From the NCBI GenBank assembly GCA_947069175.1, contig CAMTDV010000022.1, positions 34,721,476-34,785,475 of the forward strand: DNA of 64,000 nt, in the 5' to 3' direction. The DNA is from Scalesia atractyloides. Its lineage: Eukaryota > Streptophyta > Magnoliopsida > Asterales > Asteraceae. How positions within the stretch are numbered: position 1 is the stretch's first letter; every line of letters begins with the position of its first letter. Shown piece after piece: positions 34,291 to 46,828 of this stretch. Both the position numbers and the translations under genes were made by a program. Below the pieces are notes generated by a model that saw nothing but the letters and a program-made list of their open reading frames with translations, did not search any database and was not told the DNA's origin.

Positions 34291-35636
34291 TGTAACGCCT
34301 CGCTTTTCCGTACTTTCCTTAATTAGAAAGTGTAATCGTATTTCTATTTATGGAAACTTGTATTCGTATCGCATTCGTATTTCATTTCCCAATCTTATAA
34401 GAGACTTTGATCGTAATAAAATTCATACCTGATACATACTTGTGTTACATGCATTTAATTGTTAAATACGTGTTTACATACATACTGATACTTGTTATAC
34501 GTGCAAATACTCATACATTCATACTTGATACCTAAAATATACTTACATAAACATTATACACTTGAAAACATGCGAAAATATCAAGTTTTACAATGAAATG
34601 TAAGATAAACTAAGTTCAAGGACTAAAAATAGCATAATCCGGAGAAAGTGGTTTCTTGCCCATGGATTGGTCCATTTTATGTTTGTTGGATTGTGTTTCT
34701 TGCATTTAATACTCACCTAACTCAACCCCCAACCACCACCAACTTCATTAATTACCTAAACCCTAATTCCCCATTATAAATAGAAGCCTCCTCCCACACT
34801 CATTTCACACCTCAATCATCTCTTCTCTTCTTTCTCTCTAAAAGCTCTAAGAGCTCTCTTCTTCTAAAGATTCAAGGTTTCAAAAGATAATTCGGTCACA
34901 TAAGTAGCAAGGGAAGCTTTCGCAACACTATGAGTACACATGACCCCTTTTGCTTTTACACTTTTGGGTGCAATACGTTATACTATTAAACACACGCAAT
35001 CACTTATACTTTATGCAAACACAAACAATCCAATCATACATGCTTAAATACGTGATACTTGATTTGTATTCTTGGAACATTCTTATGTGATTTACTTGTC
35101 ATTAACTTTGCTTAAAGCCTCCCTTAACATGTATAGCGCTATAGAAGTAACGCAGCGCCCGTATTCTTGAGGTCATGTTAAGTCATTCAATCATTACGGT
35201 CTTATCGCTGCGACATGAGAAAACGCTAGCGGTACACTTTGGGTTGACTAATTGCATGCCTTGGTACATTAATCTAGTTAACTATTTTTGTCATGTGGAA
35301 TGTTCAAACCTTCTTTACATATATGCTAGTACTCAAACTTGTATGCTCGCCAATACTTTTGTATTGAACTATACTTTAAACCGTATTTGCAGGATTTTGA
35401 CGATGATGATGCATGGAACCTAGTAGGATGCCTAGAAACGCACCTTAAACTTTAATACTTGTTGTATCTTATTTTGATCCAAACTTGTTGTAACTTAATT
35501 TTCAAACAATGTACTTGATATTAGCAATAAAATGAAATTTTATTCTTTAAATACTTGTCACTTATTAGCGTTATGAAGTCTCGAGCAATCTATTTCGTCT
35601 CACTCTGATGTTTCCGCCATCGGTTGGGGTGTGACA
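34291..35636 (+). repeat. 5' LTR of the non-autonomous element
   Basis: 1346 bp, TGTAACGCCTCG...GGTTGGGGTGTGACA. The TATA box TATAAATAG is at 34775-34783, so transcripts should start near 34805. By eye it differs from the 3' LTR (38971-40329) by a few percent, including small indels near 34393, 34760 and 35150. Confidence 0.92.
34775..34783 (+). promoter_or_regulatory. TATA box of the non-autonomous element
   Basis: TATAAATAG in CCATTATAAATAGAAGCC, duplicated in the 3' LTR at 39455-39463. It marks the U3/R border region. Confidence 0.7.
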
Positions 35637-35639
35637 GAT

Positions 35640-35652
35640 TGGTATCAGAGCC
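35640..35652 (+). other. Primer-binding site (initiator Met tRNA type)
   Basis: TGGTATCAGAGCC lies three bases after the 5' LTR and matches the initiator tRNA-Met complement. Confidence 0.92.
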
Positions 35653-38600
35653 ATAACTATAGGGAATTAGGTAGAATTGCCATGATTCGACGTAGTCTAT
35701 AGTTCTAAGTACCCAATTTTGACCATTCTTGTTATGCTTAAAACTTTATGCTTCCTACTTTGCTTCTCCTCTTTTCTTTTGGTCTTAATACATATACATG
35801 ATGCCTTTCCTAAGACATTTTTACACAATACGCACTTTGAAGATTTGAAGACACTCGTAACACAAACGAGACGAGTTCACTAAAATAGGCGTGAAACCCA
35901 CAATTTGGTGAACGACTCTCATTCCGCTATTCTTATTCTTTTTGCACCAAATATCGCCATCAAGTTAATAGTGAAATCCACATCTTGATGTAAAAATTTC
36001 CAATTCAAACTCTAGTGGACCCTAACCAACGAATCAGAATTTGCTCTTCGTTTGGTAAGTACCAACCACACGTAGTGTATGAAATCGTCAAGTTAGGGTG
36101 AAACCCGCACCTTGTGGATTAAGTCCCATTCCTTGATTTCCGCTCTCGCCAAAGTTTTGATTTTTCCAATCGATTAGAGACGTGTAATAACTGGAAGGGT
36201 AAAATGCCATTAATCACTTCTTGACGAGAGCATTTTATCTATAGGCCAAAGCAAGTTCCTCTAATTTGAAAGGATCTTCAATTCACTTTGGAATAGTCGG
36301 CGCTTCTCAACCCAAAACACTCCAATATTTCACTAAGCCTATCTTTTATGCTATCTCAATTTCTATGTGTTTTAATACTTATCACCTAGTTCATTTCAAA
36401 CCCGATGCACATTTCACACATCTTTCACAATCAAAAACAAAAATAATTCTTGCAAACCAACTAAATTTATACTCCTTACGCAATCATACGTGTTTATACT
36501 ATTGAATACTTGTTATGCTTATGTCACCTATGTGAACTCATGCATATTATACAATACTTACATGCTCAAACGTGATTTTTATTGTCGATCACCTAAATGT
36601 CTTTTTTCGCAAAACTCAAGTTGGAGAAATGAGTCGAAGTCCAACTCCAACTCGACTATTTTCATAACAATCACTATATCAAAACTTATACCTTAACCTT
36701 TTATCATTGTTTCAATTTTTCTCATTTATGCATAAACCTCGAACCTTACTATTTTATCCAAACGATTTCTCACCCTACAATTTATTTACGTAAATCACAT
36801 ACACGAGACCCCTAATGATACTTTAAACGTCTCTTTAACAATTTTTTAAAAACTTTATGAAATGCTACCCATCAACTTAGTCGGTCAAACAAACCTCTTG
36901 CCCTCGATTTTCATACTCATCCAAACACGCTCACTTTATACTACGATTCTAAAGACATTTTATTTCCAACAAGAAATCAACGAAAACTTTCTCTCACATA
37001 CGTATAAGTACTTTGCTAAAATACTTTTCAAAATTCAAGTTTTACATGAAAATTTTCAAAACACAACTTTTCTTGCATCAATAAAATAAAATAAAATAAA
37101 GCAAGCTCACTATTTTACAACCTTTTCCAAAATCGGCAATACACAAATCTAAGTCTGAACACATGGGCAAGAAAATTTCATATGCGGATACAAATTTTAA
37201 AACAAAAATAGCATTTCTTTTTACAAACCACATCTTATAAAAAAAATATTTTTTCTCAATATTCACCCGACATTCACAATTTTGGTCCTTCATTCCCGAC
37301 AAACCCTTTTAATTTAACCAACTCAATGTTTTGACTCAAGCAACCATACACATGCATATCATCATACACGATCCAATTTATGCAGTCAATATTTCATAGC
37401 AATCCTACATGTATCATTGTTACCCTTTTTATTTATACACTCAAACTATATACTAGACTTATATGTGCTTAACGCCATGTAAATTTCAACTTATATGTTC
37501 TATAATACATGCTAATTTTATACGTATTTGTCATCAATCATACTCAAAACTCATACATTCGTACTACTTGGTAGTCATACTTGAAACCTATAAGTGGGCA
37601 TAACCCGAGTGGTTTCGCCTACGTTAGACATACTCACACATACATACAATAATGCATACATACTTAATTTTTATACACTATCTTACATACCCTTTGCTTA
37701 CTAGATGTAACTGACCCATACACTACTAGTACAAACTATGCGGATCATGCACAGACCAAAATAATCGCGGGTGCACACGGGATTATATTGGTAGGTGCAT
37801 GAAAGCCATAGTGGGTTCTACTGTGTATCACAACCGGAACGTAACATGACACCGAATAGCGAAACGACGTAAGATGGTGTGAACATGGTGGATACGCCGC
37901 TGGTACTTCCCAATATTAAGTGTCTCTACCATGTTACCAAACTTTTGTAAAACGTGTCATGAGAAATTCAGTGATTTTCCAGACCTTGTTAAATACATTT
38001 GATTCATAACAAACTTTGGTGACCCCACTTCGTAATGATTAGTACTAGATTACCCATGACAAAGCTTCATTCTCAAAATCGTTATCTTCAACCACCACAT
38101 TCCATGTCGCATTTTATCCGATATTCATACCATTTTACCCCTCACATACACTACCGAATCATTCACTACCATACCGCGATTCTTCCTTTAACCTTTCATC
38201 CAAACTTTATTTACAACAAATCAGCCTAAAACGTTCAATCCATTTTTATAAACGTCCCCACCGCTCAATCTTGTCAAAATGTTCCTTTTCTTTTAAAACT
38301 TCTTCCAATCTTGTCAAAATGTTCCTTTTTTTTAAATATTGTCAAAATGTTCCTTTTCTTTTAAAACTATCTTCCAATCTTGTCAAAATGTTCCTTTTCT
38401 TTTAAAACTATCTTTCACTCTTATCTACGTGCAAACTTCAACTAGTCGGTCTATTAATTCCAAAACCTTTTAGAAACCGTAAATACTTACCATCCTAGCT
38501 CTCTCCAATAAACATTTTTTTTCTACAACAAGTGATTTTACTAATACGCCTTAGAACTGACAAAACTTTTCTTACAACTTTCGGTGCGGACCGCTATTTT

Positions 38601-38957
38601 AATCAAAATACATCCTTAGTCATACTAAAACCTTCCTCTTAGGTCGCACTCTTTTAAAATATTCCTTCCAATGTGTTGTCCAGACCCAGTCAAACTCACT
38701 TGCTTACACACACATACACGTTTTTACTTATCCTTATACACGTTTACGATTGGTGTCTCAAAAACACCTTAGTCAAACAAATTACTTTCACGGAACCTAC
38801 CATTTTATCCTTCAAGATTCGGTACATATTGACACACTTATACATGAACTCCGCAAAAACTTTAAACTTCAAAATCTTGGTTTTAGCTAAACATTTTCAC
38901 CAAAATGACATTTTTCCGAAGTCTTCCTCTTGAATAAATTTCGGGACGAAATTTCCT
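35653..38957 (+). other. Noncoding interior of the non-autonomous element
   Basis: About 3.3 kb with no retrotransposon domain on either strand. The first kilobase is chromovirus leader. The rest is AT-rich and rich in CATAC/TATAC-type words, with a tandem repeat at 38263-38415. Short ORFs here show no known motif. Confidence 0.75.
38263..38415 (+). repeat. Short tandem repeat upstream of the PPT
   Basis: Four imperfect copies of a unit of roughly 30-50 bp built on CTTGTCAAAATGTTCC followed by TTTTCTTTTAAAACT. They differ by small length changes. Confidence 0.85.
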
Positions 38958-38969
38958 AAAGGAAGGAGA
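38958..38969 (+). other. Polypurine tract
   Basis: AAAGGAAGGAGA directly before the 3' LTR. The preceding TTTCGGGACGAAATTTCC is the same signature that flanks the chromovirus PPTs at 5215 and 13813 on the other strand. Confidence 0.85.
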
Positions 38970-38970
38970 C

Positions 38971-40329
38971 TGTAACGCCTCGCTTTTTCGTATTTTCCTT
39001 AATTAGAAAGTGTAATCGTATTTCTATTTATGGAAACTTGTATTCGTATCGCATTCATATTTCATTTCCCAATCTTATAATCCGAGACTTCGATCGTAAT
39101 AAATTTCATACCTGATACATACTTGTCTTACATGCATTTAATTGTTAAATACATGTTTACATACATACCGATACTTGTTATACATGCAAATACTCATACA
39201 TTCATGCTTGATACCTAAAATATACATACATATACATTATACACTTGAAACATGCGAAAATATCAAGTTTTACCATGAAATGTAAGATAAACTAAGTTCA
39301 AGGACTAAAAATAGCATAATCCAGAGAAAGTGGTTTCTTGCCCATGGATTGGTCCATTTTATGTTCGTTGGATTGTGTTTCTTGCATTTAATACTCACCT
39401 AACTCAACCCCCAACCACCACCAACTTCATTAATTACCTAAACCTAATTCCACTTATAAATAGAAGCCTCCTCCCACACTCATTTCACGCCTCAATCATC
39501 TCATCTCTTCTCTCTAAAAGCTTTAAGAGCTCTCTTCTTCTAAAGATTCAAGTTTTCAAAAGATAATTCAGTGTTCCTCCAAGCCCTTCACGGAAGTAGC
39601 AATGGAAGCTTTCCAAAACGTGAGACACATGACCCCTTTTGATTTTACACTTTTGGGTCAATACGTTATAATATTAAACACACACAATCACTTATACTTT
39701 ATGCAAACACAAACAATCCAATCATACATGCTTAAATACGTGATACTTGATTTGTATTGTTGGAACATTCTTATGTGATTTACTTGTCATTAACTTTGTT
39801 TAAAGCCTCCCTTAACATGTATAGCGCTATAGGAGTAACGCAGCCGCCCGTATTCTTGAGGTCATGTTAAGTCATTCAATCATTACAGTGTTATCGTTGC
39901 GACGATGAGATAACACTAGCGGTACACTTTGGGTTGACTAGATAATTGCATGCCTTGGTACATTAATCTAGTTAACTATTTTTGTCATGTGGAATGTTCA
40001 AACCTTCTTTACATATATGCTAGTACTCAAACTTGTATGCTCGCCAATACTTTTGTATTGAACTATACTTTAAACCGTATTTGCAGGATTTTGACGATGA
40101 TGATGCATGGAACCTAGTAGGATGCCTAGAAACGCACCTTAAACTTTAATACTTGTTGTATCTTATTTTGATCCAAACTTGTTGTAATTAATTTTCAAAC
40201 AATGTACTTGATATTAGGAATAAAATGAAATTTTATTATTTAAATACTTGTCACTTATTAGCGTTATGAAGTCTCGAGCAATCTATTTCGTCTCACTCTG
40301 ATGTTTCCGCCATCGGTTGGGGTGTGACA
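38971..40329 (+). repeat. 3' LTR of the non-autonomous element
   Basis: 1359 bp, TGTAACGCCTCG...GGTGTGACA, followed by the target duplication GTGGA (40330-40334). The TATA box is at 39455-39463. Confidence 0.92.
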
Positions 40330-41100
40330 GTGGAGATAGAGATGGAGGCTTGGTGAGGGTGTAAAATAGGCTAAACCCAGAAAGTACTGTACCTAACCGT
40401 GAGCCGCAAGTTGAGAGTAGGGTAGAGATGAGGACGATAGAGGTTAGGCCGTCACCACACATAGATCATTCTCGCATACCCTACCTCGCCCGCCTTAAAA
40501 CAACAAAAGTATGCTAAGGAATATGGGAACTTCCTTGACATTTTCACGCAACTAAATATCAACCTTCCCTTCATTGAGGTCCTCCAGCACATGCCAAATA
40601 TGCCAAGTTTTTGAAAGACCTTCTTAAACGTAAGGACAAGATAGGAGAGATCTCAAATGTTCCATTGACCGAAGGTTGTTCCATGGTGGTCTTGAATAGA
40701 ATAGAATACCGGAGAAACTAACCGACCTGGGTATCTTCACCATTCAGTGCCTTTTTGGAGGTGCCATCACTCCCGCTCATGCGCTAGCCGATCTAGGTGC
40801 TAGCATCAACTTGATGCCATTCTCCCTTTATGAGAAGCTTAACTTAGGAGAGCTCACTCCCACTCGCATGTCACTTTCTTTGGTCGATCGCTCGGTCAAG
40901 TATCCTCATGGGGTATTAGAAAATTTGCTAGTCAAAGTCGATAAGTTCGTTTTCCCCTGACTTCGTCATTCTAGATTTGGAGGCCGACGAGAGAGTGCCC
41001 ATCATTTTAGGTCGTCCATTCCTTTGCACCGCTAAGGCAATCATAGATGTCTATGATGGTAAGATCACACTCCATGTTGGTGACGAGAATGTCACGTTTG
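40330..41100 (+). pseudogene. Athila gag end and protease
   Basis: The gag frame resumes after the inserted element. Decayed but recognisable: YAKEYGNFLDIFTQLNINLP, FIEVLQHMPN, LKRKDKIGEISNVPLTEG (40505-40700). The protease has LADLGASINLMPFSLYEKL at about 40785-40840 (DLGAS in place of DTGS/DSGS is normal for Athila). It continues with LEADERVPIILGRPFLCTAK (40970 on), the ILGRPFL flap and terminal block. Several frameshifts lie between 40340 and 40970. Confidence 0.85.
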
Positions 41101-42400
41101 AGATTGCTAGGTCGATGCAACATCCGAGTGGTAGAGATAGTGATAGTGGTCTGTGTCATTCCGTTTATTTTCTAAACTCATTCATCTCGTGCGTGGATCA
41201 TTGTATTGAGTTCATTAGTGAGGAGGTTGAGGAAGAAGAAGTGAGGATAACCCACTTTGGGTCCCCCAAAACATTGGAACTTAATGAGATTAGTGAGGAG
41301 AGTGAGAGTAGTCCCATAGATACTCTGGCCCCTTTAGAGCTTAAGGTCCTTCCTTCACACCTAGAATATGCTTTTCTAGGAGAGAGTTCGAGTTTGCCCG
41401 TCATCATTTCTTCTAAGTTGACGGAGGAGGAGAAAGTGAGGTTACTTGATGTGTTGAGAACACATAAGGAGGCCATTGCATGGAGGTTGTCGGACATAAA
41501 GGGGATAAGCCCCACTTTTTGCACTCACCGGATTCTCATGGAGGATGTCTACAAGCCGGTGGTGCAACCTCAAAGACACCTCAACCCAAACATGCAAGAA
41601 GTGGTCAAGAAAGAGGTGTTGAAGTTGTTGGAGGCCGGGTTGATATACCCAATTGCTGATTCTTTTTGGGTGAGTCCAACTCAAGTCGTCCCGAAGAAGG
41701 GGGGATGATAGTTGTTATGAATGATAAAAATGAACTCATCCCATCACATACGTTCACCGGTTGGAGAGTGTGTATTGATTATCAAAGATTAAACGACGCA
41801 CCCGCAAGGACCATTTCCCGCTTCCTTTCATTGATCAAATGCTAGAACGTCTGGCGGGGCAGCAATTCTATTGCTTCCTTGACGGGTTTTCCTGTTACTT
41901 TCAGATCCTCATCGCACCGGAGGATCAAGAGAAGAAAACCTTTACATGTCCATATGCCACGTAGACTACCGACGCATGTTGTTTGGATTATGTAACGTTC
42001 TGGGGACTTTTCAGCGGTTTATGGTTGCCATTTTCCAGGATATGATCGAGAATTCCATGGATGTGTTCATGGATGATTTTTTTGGTTTAAGGCAATTCAT
42101 TCGATCAATGTCTAGGCAATCTTAAGGGTATGTTGAAGAGATGTGTGGAGACGAAGTTGATGCTCAATTGGGAACAGTGTTACTTTATGGTGATGGAAGG
42201 CATAGATTTAGGCCATAAGATTTCTCGAGCTGGCATAGAGGTGGATAGGGCTAAGATAGATACCATTAGTAGACTTCCTCCACCGATGAGTGTAAAATCC
42301 ATCCGTAGCTTTCTTGGTCATACGGGTTTCTACCGATGCTTTATTAGGGATTTTCCAAGATCACATGCCCCATGACCCGGCTTCTTGAGAAGGACATTCC
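41101..42400 (+). pseudogene. Athila reverse transcriptase
   Basis: The open frame 40977-41708 carries the linker and RT start: HKEAIAWRLSDIKGISPTFC, VKKEVLKLLEAGLIYPIADS, WVSPTQVVPKKGG. After a stop come GWRVCIDYQRLN, KDHFPLPFIDQMLERLAG, FYCFLDGFSCYFQI, then YRRMLFGLCNVLGTFQRFM in another frame, and the catalytic VFMDDF (about 42070). The distal part (ISRLPPPMSVKSIRSFLGHT, GFYRCFIRDF) ends near 42360. Many frameshifts and stops make it inactive. Confidence 0.88.
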
Positions 42401-42880
42401 TTTCGTCTTTGATGAGGAGTGCCGTCAAGCTTTTAATTTCTGAAAAAGAAACTCATGAGTGCCCCCATTCTTGTCTCGCCCGATTGGAGCTTGCCCTTTG
42501 AGTTCACGTGTTACGCGAGTGATTACGCAGTCGGTGCGGTTTTGGGGCAAAGACGGGATAATCATTTTCAACCGATCTATTATGTGAGCAAAACCCTCAA
42601 CGATGCCTAAGAGAACTACACCACCACCAAGAAGGAACCTCTAGCCGTACTGTTCGCATTTGAGAAGTTTCGTTCTTTCCCCGTACTATAAAATCGTCGT
42701 TTTCACCGATCATTCGGCTATGCGTTATCTCTTCCAAAAGAAAGATGCTAAGCCTCGTGTCATACAATGGCTTCTCCTACTTTCCGAGTTTGACATAGAA
42801 ATCAAGGATAAGAAAGGAGCAGAGAATGTAGCGACTGATCATCTCTCACGATTAGAGGATCCGGGTAGAGAGGGGATTTT
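42401..42880 (+). pseudogene. Athila RNase H
   Basis: Readable blocks: APILVSPDWSLPFEFTCYAS, DYAVGAVLGQRRDNHFQPIY, YVSKTLNDA, stop, ENYTTTKKEPLAVLFAFEKF. After a frameshift come KIVVFTDHSAMRYLFQKKDA, WLLLLSEFDIEIKDKKGAEN and DHLSRLE. The order and spacing fit a gypsy RNase H joined to the Athila tether. Confidence 0.85.
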
Positions 42881-43940
42881 TGAGGAGGCAGTAGGTGATA
42901 GGTCCCCTCACGAATCAGTCGAGTTTGTTGCGGTAGAGAAGATAGGTATCCCATGGTTTATGGATTTGGCAAATTACCTTGCAAATAGGGTGGTGTTGAA
43001 GGGTATGACCACCCAACAGAAGAAAGTTCTTTAGGGATGCGATGAGGTACATATGGGATGACCCATATCTCTTTAGGATACGAGGATATAGGATCCTATT
43101 GTGTGTCAAGAGAAGAGGGGTTAGATATCCTTAGGCATGTTCATGCGGGACTAACGGGAGGTCACCACGGTCCACACGTTACCGCCCAAAAAAATCTTTG
43201 ATTGTGGTTTTTATTGGCCTTCGGTAGTTATGGATGCTCTAGAGTTTGTTAGGAGATGTGATGCATGGCAACGCATCGACAATATCTCATCCAAGGATGA
43301 GATGCCCCAACATCCAATCTAAATTTTTGAAATCTTTGATGTGGGGCATCGACTTCATTGGACCTTCACCCGTCTCTAGTGGGAATAGGTACATCCTCGT
43401 GGCAATCGATTATGTCTCTAAGTGGGTTGAAGATTAAGCTTTACCAATGAATGATGCCCAAGTGGTGGTAAGATTCCTTTAAAAGTTGTTCACATGTTTT
43501 GGAACACCGTGCGCTCCGTGATGGGCGTTTACAACCGCTTACAAAACACTTCTAGGGACCATTTCTTTCATGATCATATATAAAGTTTGCCATCTCTCCA
43601 TGGAATTAGAGTACCGAGCGCTTTGGGAACTTAAAACCGTCAATTTAGATCTTACCGAAGGGCTAGGAAAATTTACTTCCAAATTCACGAGTTGGAAGAA
43701 CTTAGGGATGCGGCGTATGCACCTTCTTGGAGTATAAAGGAAAAGACGAAGGCGTTGCATAAAATAGATGGGGCCATACTTGGTGAAGGAAGTGTTTCCG
43801 TATGGTACGGTAGAGTTGCAAAATGAAGCTGATGGAGGTACTTGGAAAGTGAATGGCCATAGGTTGAAACATTACTTAGGAAGGGCCGATTGATCCCGCC
43901 GAGATGGAGGAAACATATCTCGAAGTCCCCCCTCGCACCA
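42881..43940 (+). pseudogene. Athila integrase
   Basis: The zinc domain region (FDCGFYWPSVVMDALEFVRR, CDAWQR) is followed by the core: WGIDFIGPSPVSSGNRYILV and AIDYVSKWVED at about 43330-43437 (first catalytic Asp in GIDFIG). The C-terminal part is frameshifted; near its end VNGHRLKHYLGR-type residues (43850-43890) close the Athila pol. Stops are frequent. Confidence 0.82.
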
Positions 43941-45126
43941 CAGTTTAGAGTCTTGAGTGAAAACTCAAGTGTAGATTTTGTATAGTTAGTATTGGTTTTT
44001 GTTTCGTATTTTTTTGTGTTGCTAATGGTTGTTTTTTGTAGTTTGTGTTTTGTGTTTTTGTGTCATTATGTATTTTGCAGGAATTCATCACCATCACGGA
44101 GCCATAATCGACGAAGAATTGGAGTTTCAGATAAGTTTTCATGTAAAAGGGGTTTGGGAAGGTTTGGTTAAACCTAAAATTTTTTTTAGGCATGAAACAC
44201 ATAAAATTAAAGAAACCTTCTGTTAAAAAAGGGCTCTCGCAACCCACGAGAGACCACACTTCTCCTGTCGCGGTCCGCCAGAAGGTTTATGACCCAGTTC
44301 AATTTTCACACGGTCGCGGGGCGTGAGAGGCTAGACCTCATCTATCGCGGCCCTGCGAGAGAGCAATTGATCGAGACAACAGCTTTTAACCCCAAATTTT
44401 CTTCACTTTTGACCTAATTCCTTTTTCTCCACTCGACATCTACCATCCATAACCACCATAAACTACCACAAATCGCCTCTTTTCACCCTCTACTTCCATA
44501 ACCACTTCACCACATCACCCCACGTCTGATTTCCACTATCAGTTTCTCATCTTTCACCACCAAACACACGATTTTAAGGGTTTTGAAGTTTCCACCAAAA
44601 TTCTTAGCTTTTATTGTGTAGATTGACTCCAAGGTATGTGTTTCCTGAAATTTTTGTACTATGAGTCTTTGTTTTTTTGTTTTTAGTAGTTTGCTTCATG
44701 TCTAGGTGTCGGTTCTTAATTGCGTACAATTAAAGTGCCAGGAGGAGGTAGTGTACATTGAGTCTAGTTAATGAGTCAGTTTAGTTTGAGTCTAGTTCGT
44801 GTATCGGTCATGTCTTTTGTGTCTTGTTCAAGTCTTAGGCCGGCTTTGGGTTATGTTATGCTTTTATGAATCAAAGACCACTCGCCCGTACTGAATCTCC
44901 ATTCGGGTGAGATTTTGTTTAAAATTGGTATTATTGCTAACGGTCACCCAAATGTATTGTGTAAATTTTTTGTTTTTTTCTCTTTTTTCGGTAGCGACCG
45001 CGAATGAAATTCTATATGATTGTTTTCCCTTTGAAAAGAAAAAAGAAAAAATCGAAAATACCAAAAATAGCTTGTGTTCTAATGGTCTGTTTTTCTTTGC
45101 CTTGTTGAATTGAATTAGTTTGTAGA
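43941..45126 (+). other. Athila spacer between pol and ORF1-like gene
   Basis: About 1.2 kb without conserved ORFs. It has T-rich runs and a GC-richer patch at 44235-44370. The distal 430 bp (about 44699-45140) recur at 58978-59420 at roughly 85-90 percent identity by eye, in both cases ending at the ATG of an MSG(E/D)-type start. Confidence 0.7.
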
Positions 45127-46556
45127 ATGTCAGGTGAAAGATCATCGAGCAGGCCATGTAAGAAGAAAAGAGGACCCACTACGCATCCGAATAGACCTGG
45201 CTGAAACGCAGCCGTCATCGGATTTTAGAAAAAAGGAAAATTAAGTATCGTGCGGATCCGGTCATTCCTCACGAGAGGAGCACGAGGCTTCGGGATAATC
45301 GTTGTCGCAGTTCGATCTCGATTCGAATGAGTATGTTAGGTTGAGTGATCTGAGTACAGTAGATCTGCTACCGTTCAGGAGGATCGATTGGGATATGTTA
45401 GATCATCTGTGTCAGAGGGATAGGATTGAGCGTTTGTTGGGGGACAAGTTCAGGATTGCATTAGATTGTGATGCTCGCTAGTATAAAGAGTTAACTCTAG
45501 AGTTCCATGCTACTTTTGAGTACAAGCAGGGTAATTATGGGCAAGCATGATGCGGTGTCATTCTCTTTGGGTAGACATGTTTATGAGATGACTATGCCTC
45601 AGTTTGCGGTTGCTACACAATTTTATACTTAAGAGGTGGTACAGTCACAAGAGTTATTCACTAGTCTGAGGGCTGTGTTTGTGAAGAAGCATCCATACAG
45701 TTTGTAGAAGGGGGAGTTAGCGAGGTTTTGGAGTACTATTTCCACCACCCTGTACTCGGCTAGTTTGGTAGCTTCAGACATTATTGATCTAGTATAAAGG
45801 TTTTTGCATAAGATTTTAGCGGCTACTTTAGTGGGTCGAGGACAGGGGGGATAACAAAGTGAATCAAGTTAGTTTGTTCTATTTGATGTGTATGGTTGAG
45901 TAGAGGTCTGCGAATGTGGCAAGTGTGTTAGCGTGGTCGATGAAGAGACTTTGGAGAGGTGGACCGGGGGCTCGTAATTACTGTGGCCTGTATATGACAT
46001 GGATTGCTGAGAGTTTAGGTGTATTTGATGCATATGAGAGAGATAAGTTGAGAGAGGGGCCAGATCCGTGTTTTATGAGTGTGAAGGATTTACTGGCTTT
46101 GGGTATTCTGACACTAACCGAGCCGATTACTTAGGAGTCGATTAGGTCGGGTCCATAGGTCTAGCCACCACCTGGTACTGATGTTGCAGCATCTATGCAG
46201 TCTGCTATTCCTACCCGCTATTAGAGGCTAGTGACTCATGCTGAGTTACTAGGTAGACAGTATCTGATGGCACAACCTCGACCGGATCCACTTTATGATC
46301 GGATGGAGACTATTTTTGGTCAGATGCATGGGTATATGCAGGAGCAGATTGGCGGTGTTAGGCAAGTAAGATGAGAGTAGGAGGATGCATGAGCAGGGTC
46401 GATATGATTGGAGGACGGTATGAGGTACATGATGGAGAATCTACACATAGGTGTTCCGTCCTACTTTCAGCAGCCAACTCAGCTGGGACCGAGTGGGATG
46501 GAAGGTGTTCAGCCGTATCAGGTATTTCAGGGCTCCGAGGAGGAAGAAGAAGACTA
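45127..46556 (+). pseudogene. Athila ORF1-like (env-position) gene remnant
   Basis: It starts MSGERSSSRPCKKKRGPT (ATG at 45128). Further blocks in mixed frames: FDLDSNEYVRLSDLSTVDLL, FRRIDWDMLDHLCQRDRIER, YKELTLEFHATFEYKQGN, AVSFSLGRHVYEMTMPQFAV, GELARFWSTIS, ASVLAWSMKRLWRGGPGARN, YMTWIAESLGVFDAYERDKL. This matches the pattern of the Arabidopsis ATHILA ORF-1 family, which sits downstream of pol in Athila. An acidic end (GSEEEEED) stops near 46556. Function of the family is unknown. Several stops and frameshifts are present. Confidence 0.78.
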
Positions 46557-46828
46557 GTGTGGGGATGAAGCAGCAGTTCTAGGAGCTATATCTTTTTATT
46601 TTTCGTTTTATGTTGTTTTTATCCTTTATGGTCTGTACTAGGTTTGTTTAGGTCTAGTGTTAGGGTCGTTTTGAGTATATTTGCAGTTGCGGATGGGATG
46701 GTTTGGATAGCAAAGGATGAATGTAGGTTGCAAAAGGGTCGGTTTAGGTTTGCAATGGTTGTGTTTTAAAGATGGCTCGGTCGGGGAATGGTTAGACATT
46801 GAGTTTGGGATTCGAGTAGGTGATTTTT
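46557..46828 (+). other. Athila 3' noncoding region
   Basis: T-rich then mixed sequence after the ORF1-like gene. No PPT that I can defend. Confidence 0.45.

Larger units (their letters stand above)
34291..40329 (+). mobile_element. Complete non-autonomous chromovirus-like LTR retrotransposon
   Basis: Both LTRs, PBS, PPT and a perfect 5-bp target duplication are present. The 3.3-kb interior has no pol domain. Its first kilobase (PBS, GGAATTAGGTAGAATTGCC, then leader) corresponds to the leader of the chromovirus at 15147-20648. Near 36630 a short ATGAGTCGAAGTCCAACTCC resembles the Ser/Lys-rich gag start, after which homology fades into AT-rich filler. It is thus a derivative that must borrow enzymes from a Tekay-type partner. 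It is inserted in, and younger than, the Athila gag. Confidence 0.88.

Noticed and set aside
41198..41524. Minus-strand ORF of 108 codons
   Set aside because: Antisense to the open Athila protease-RT frame.
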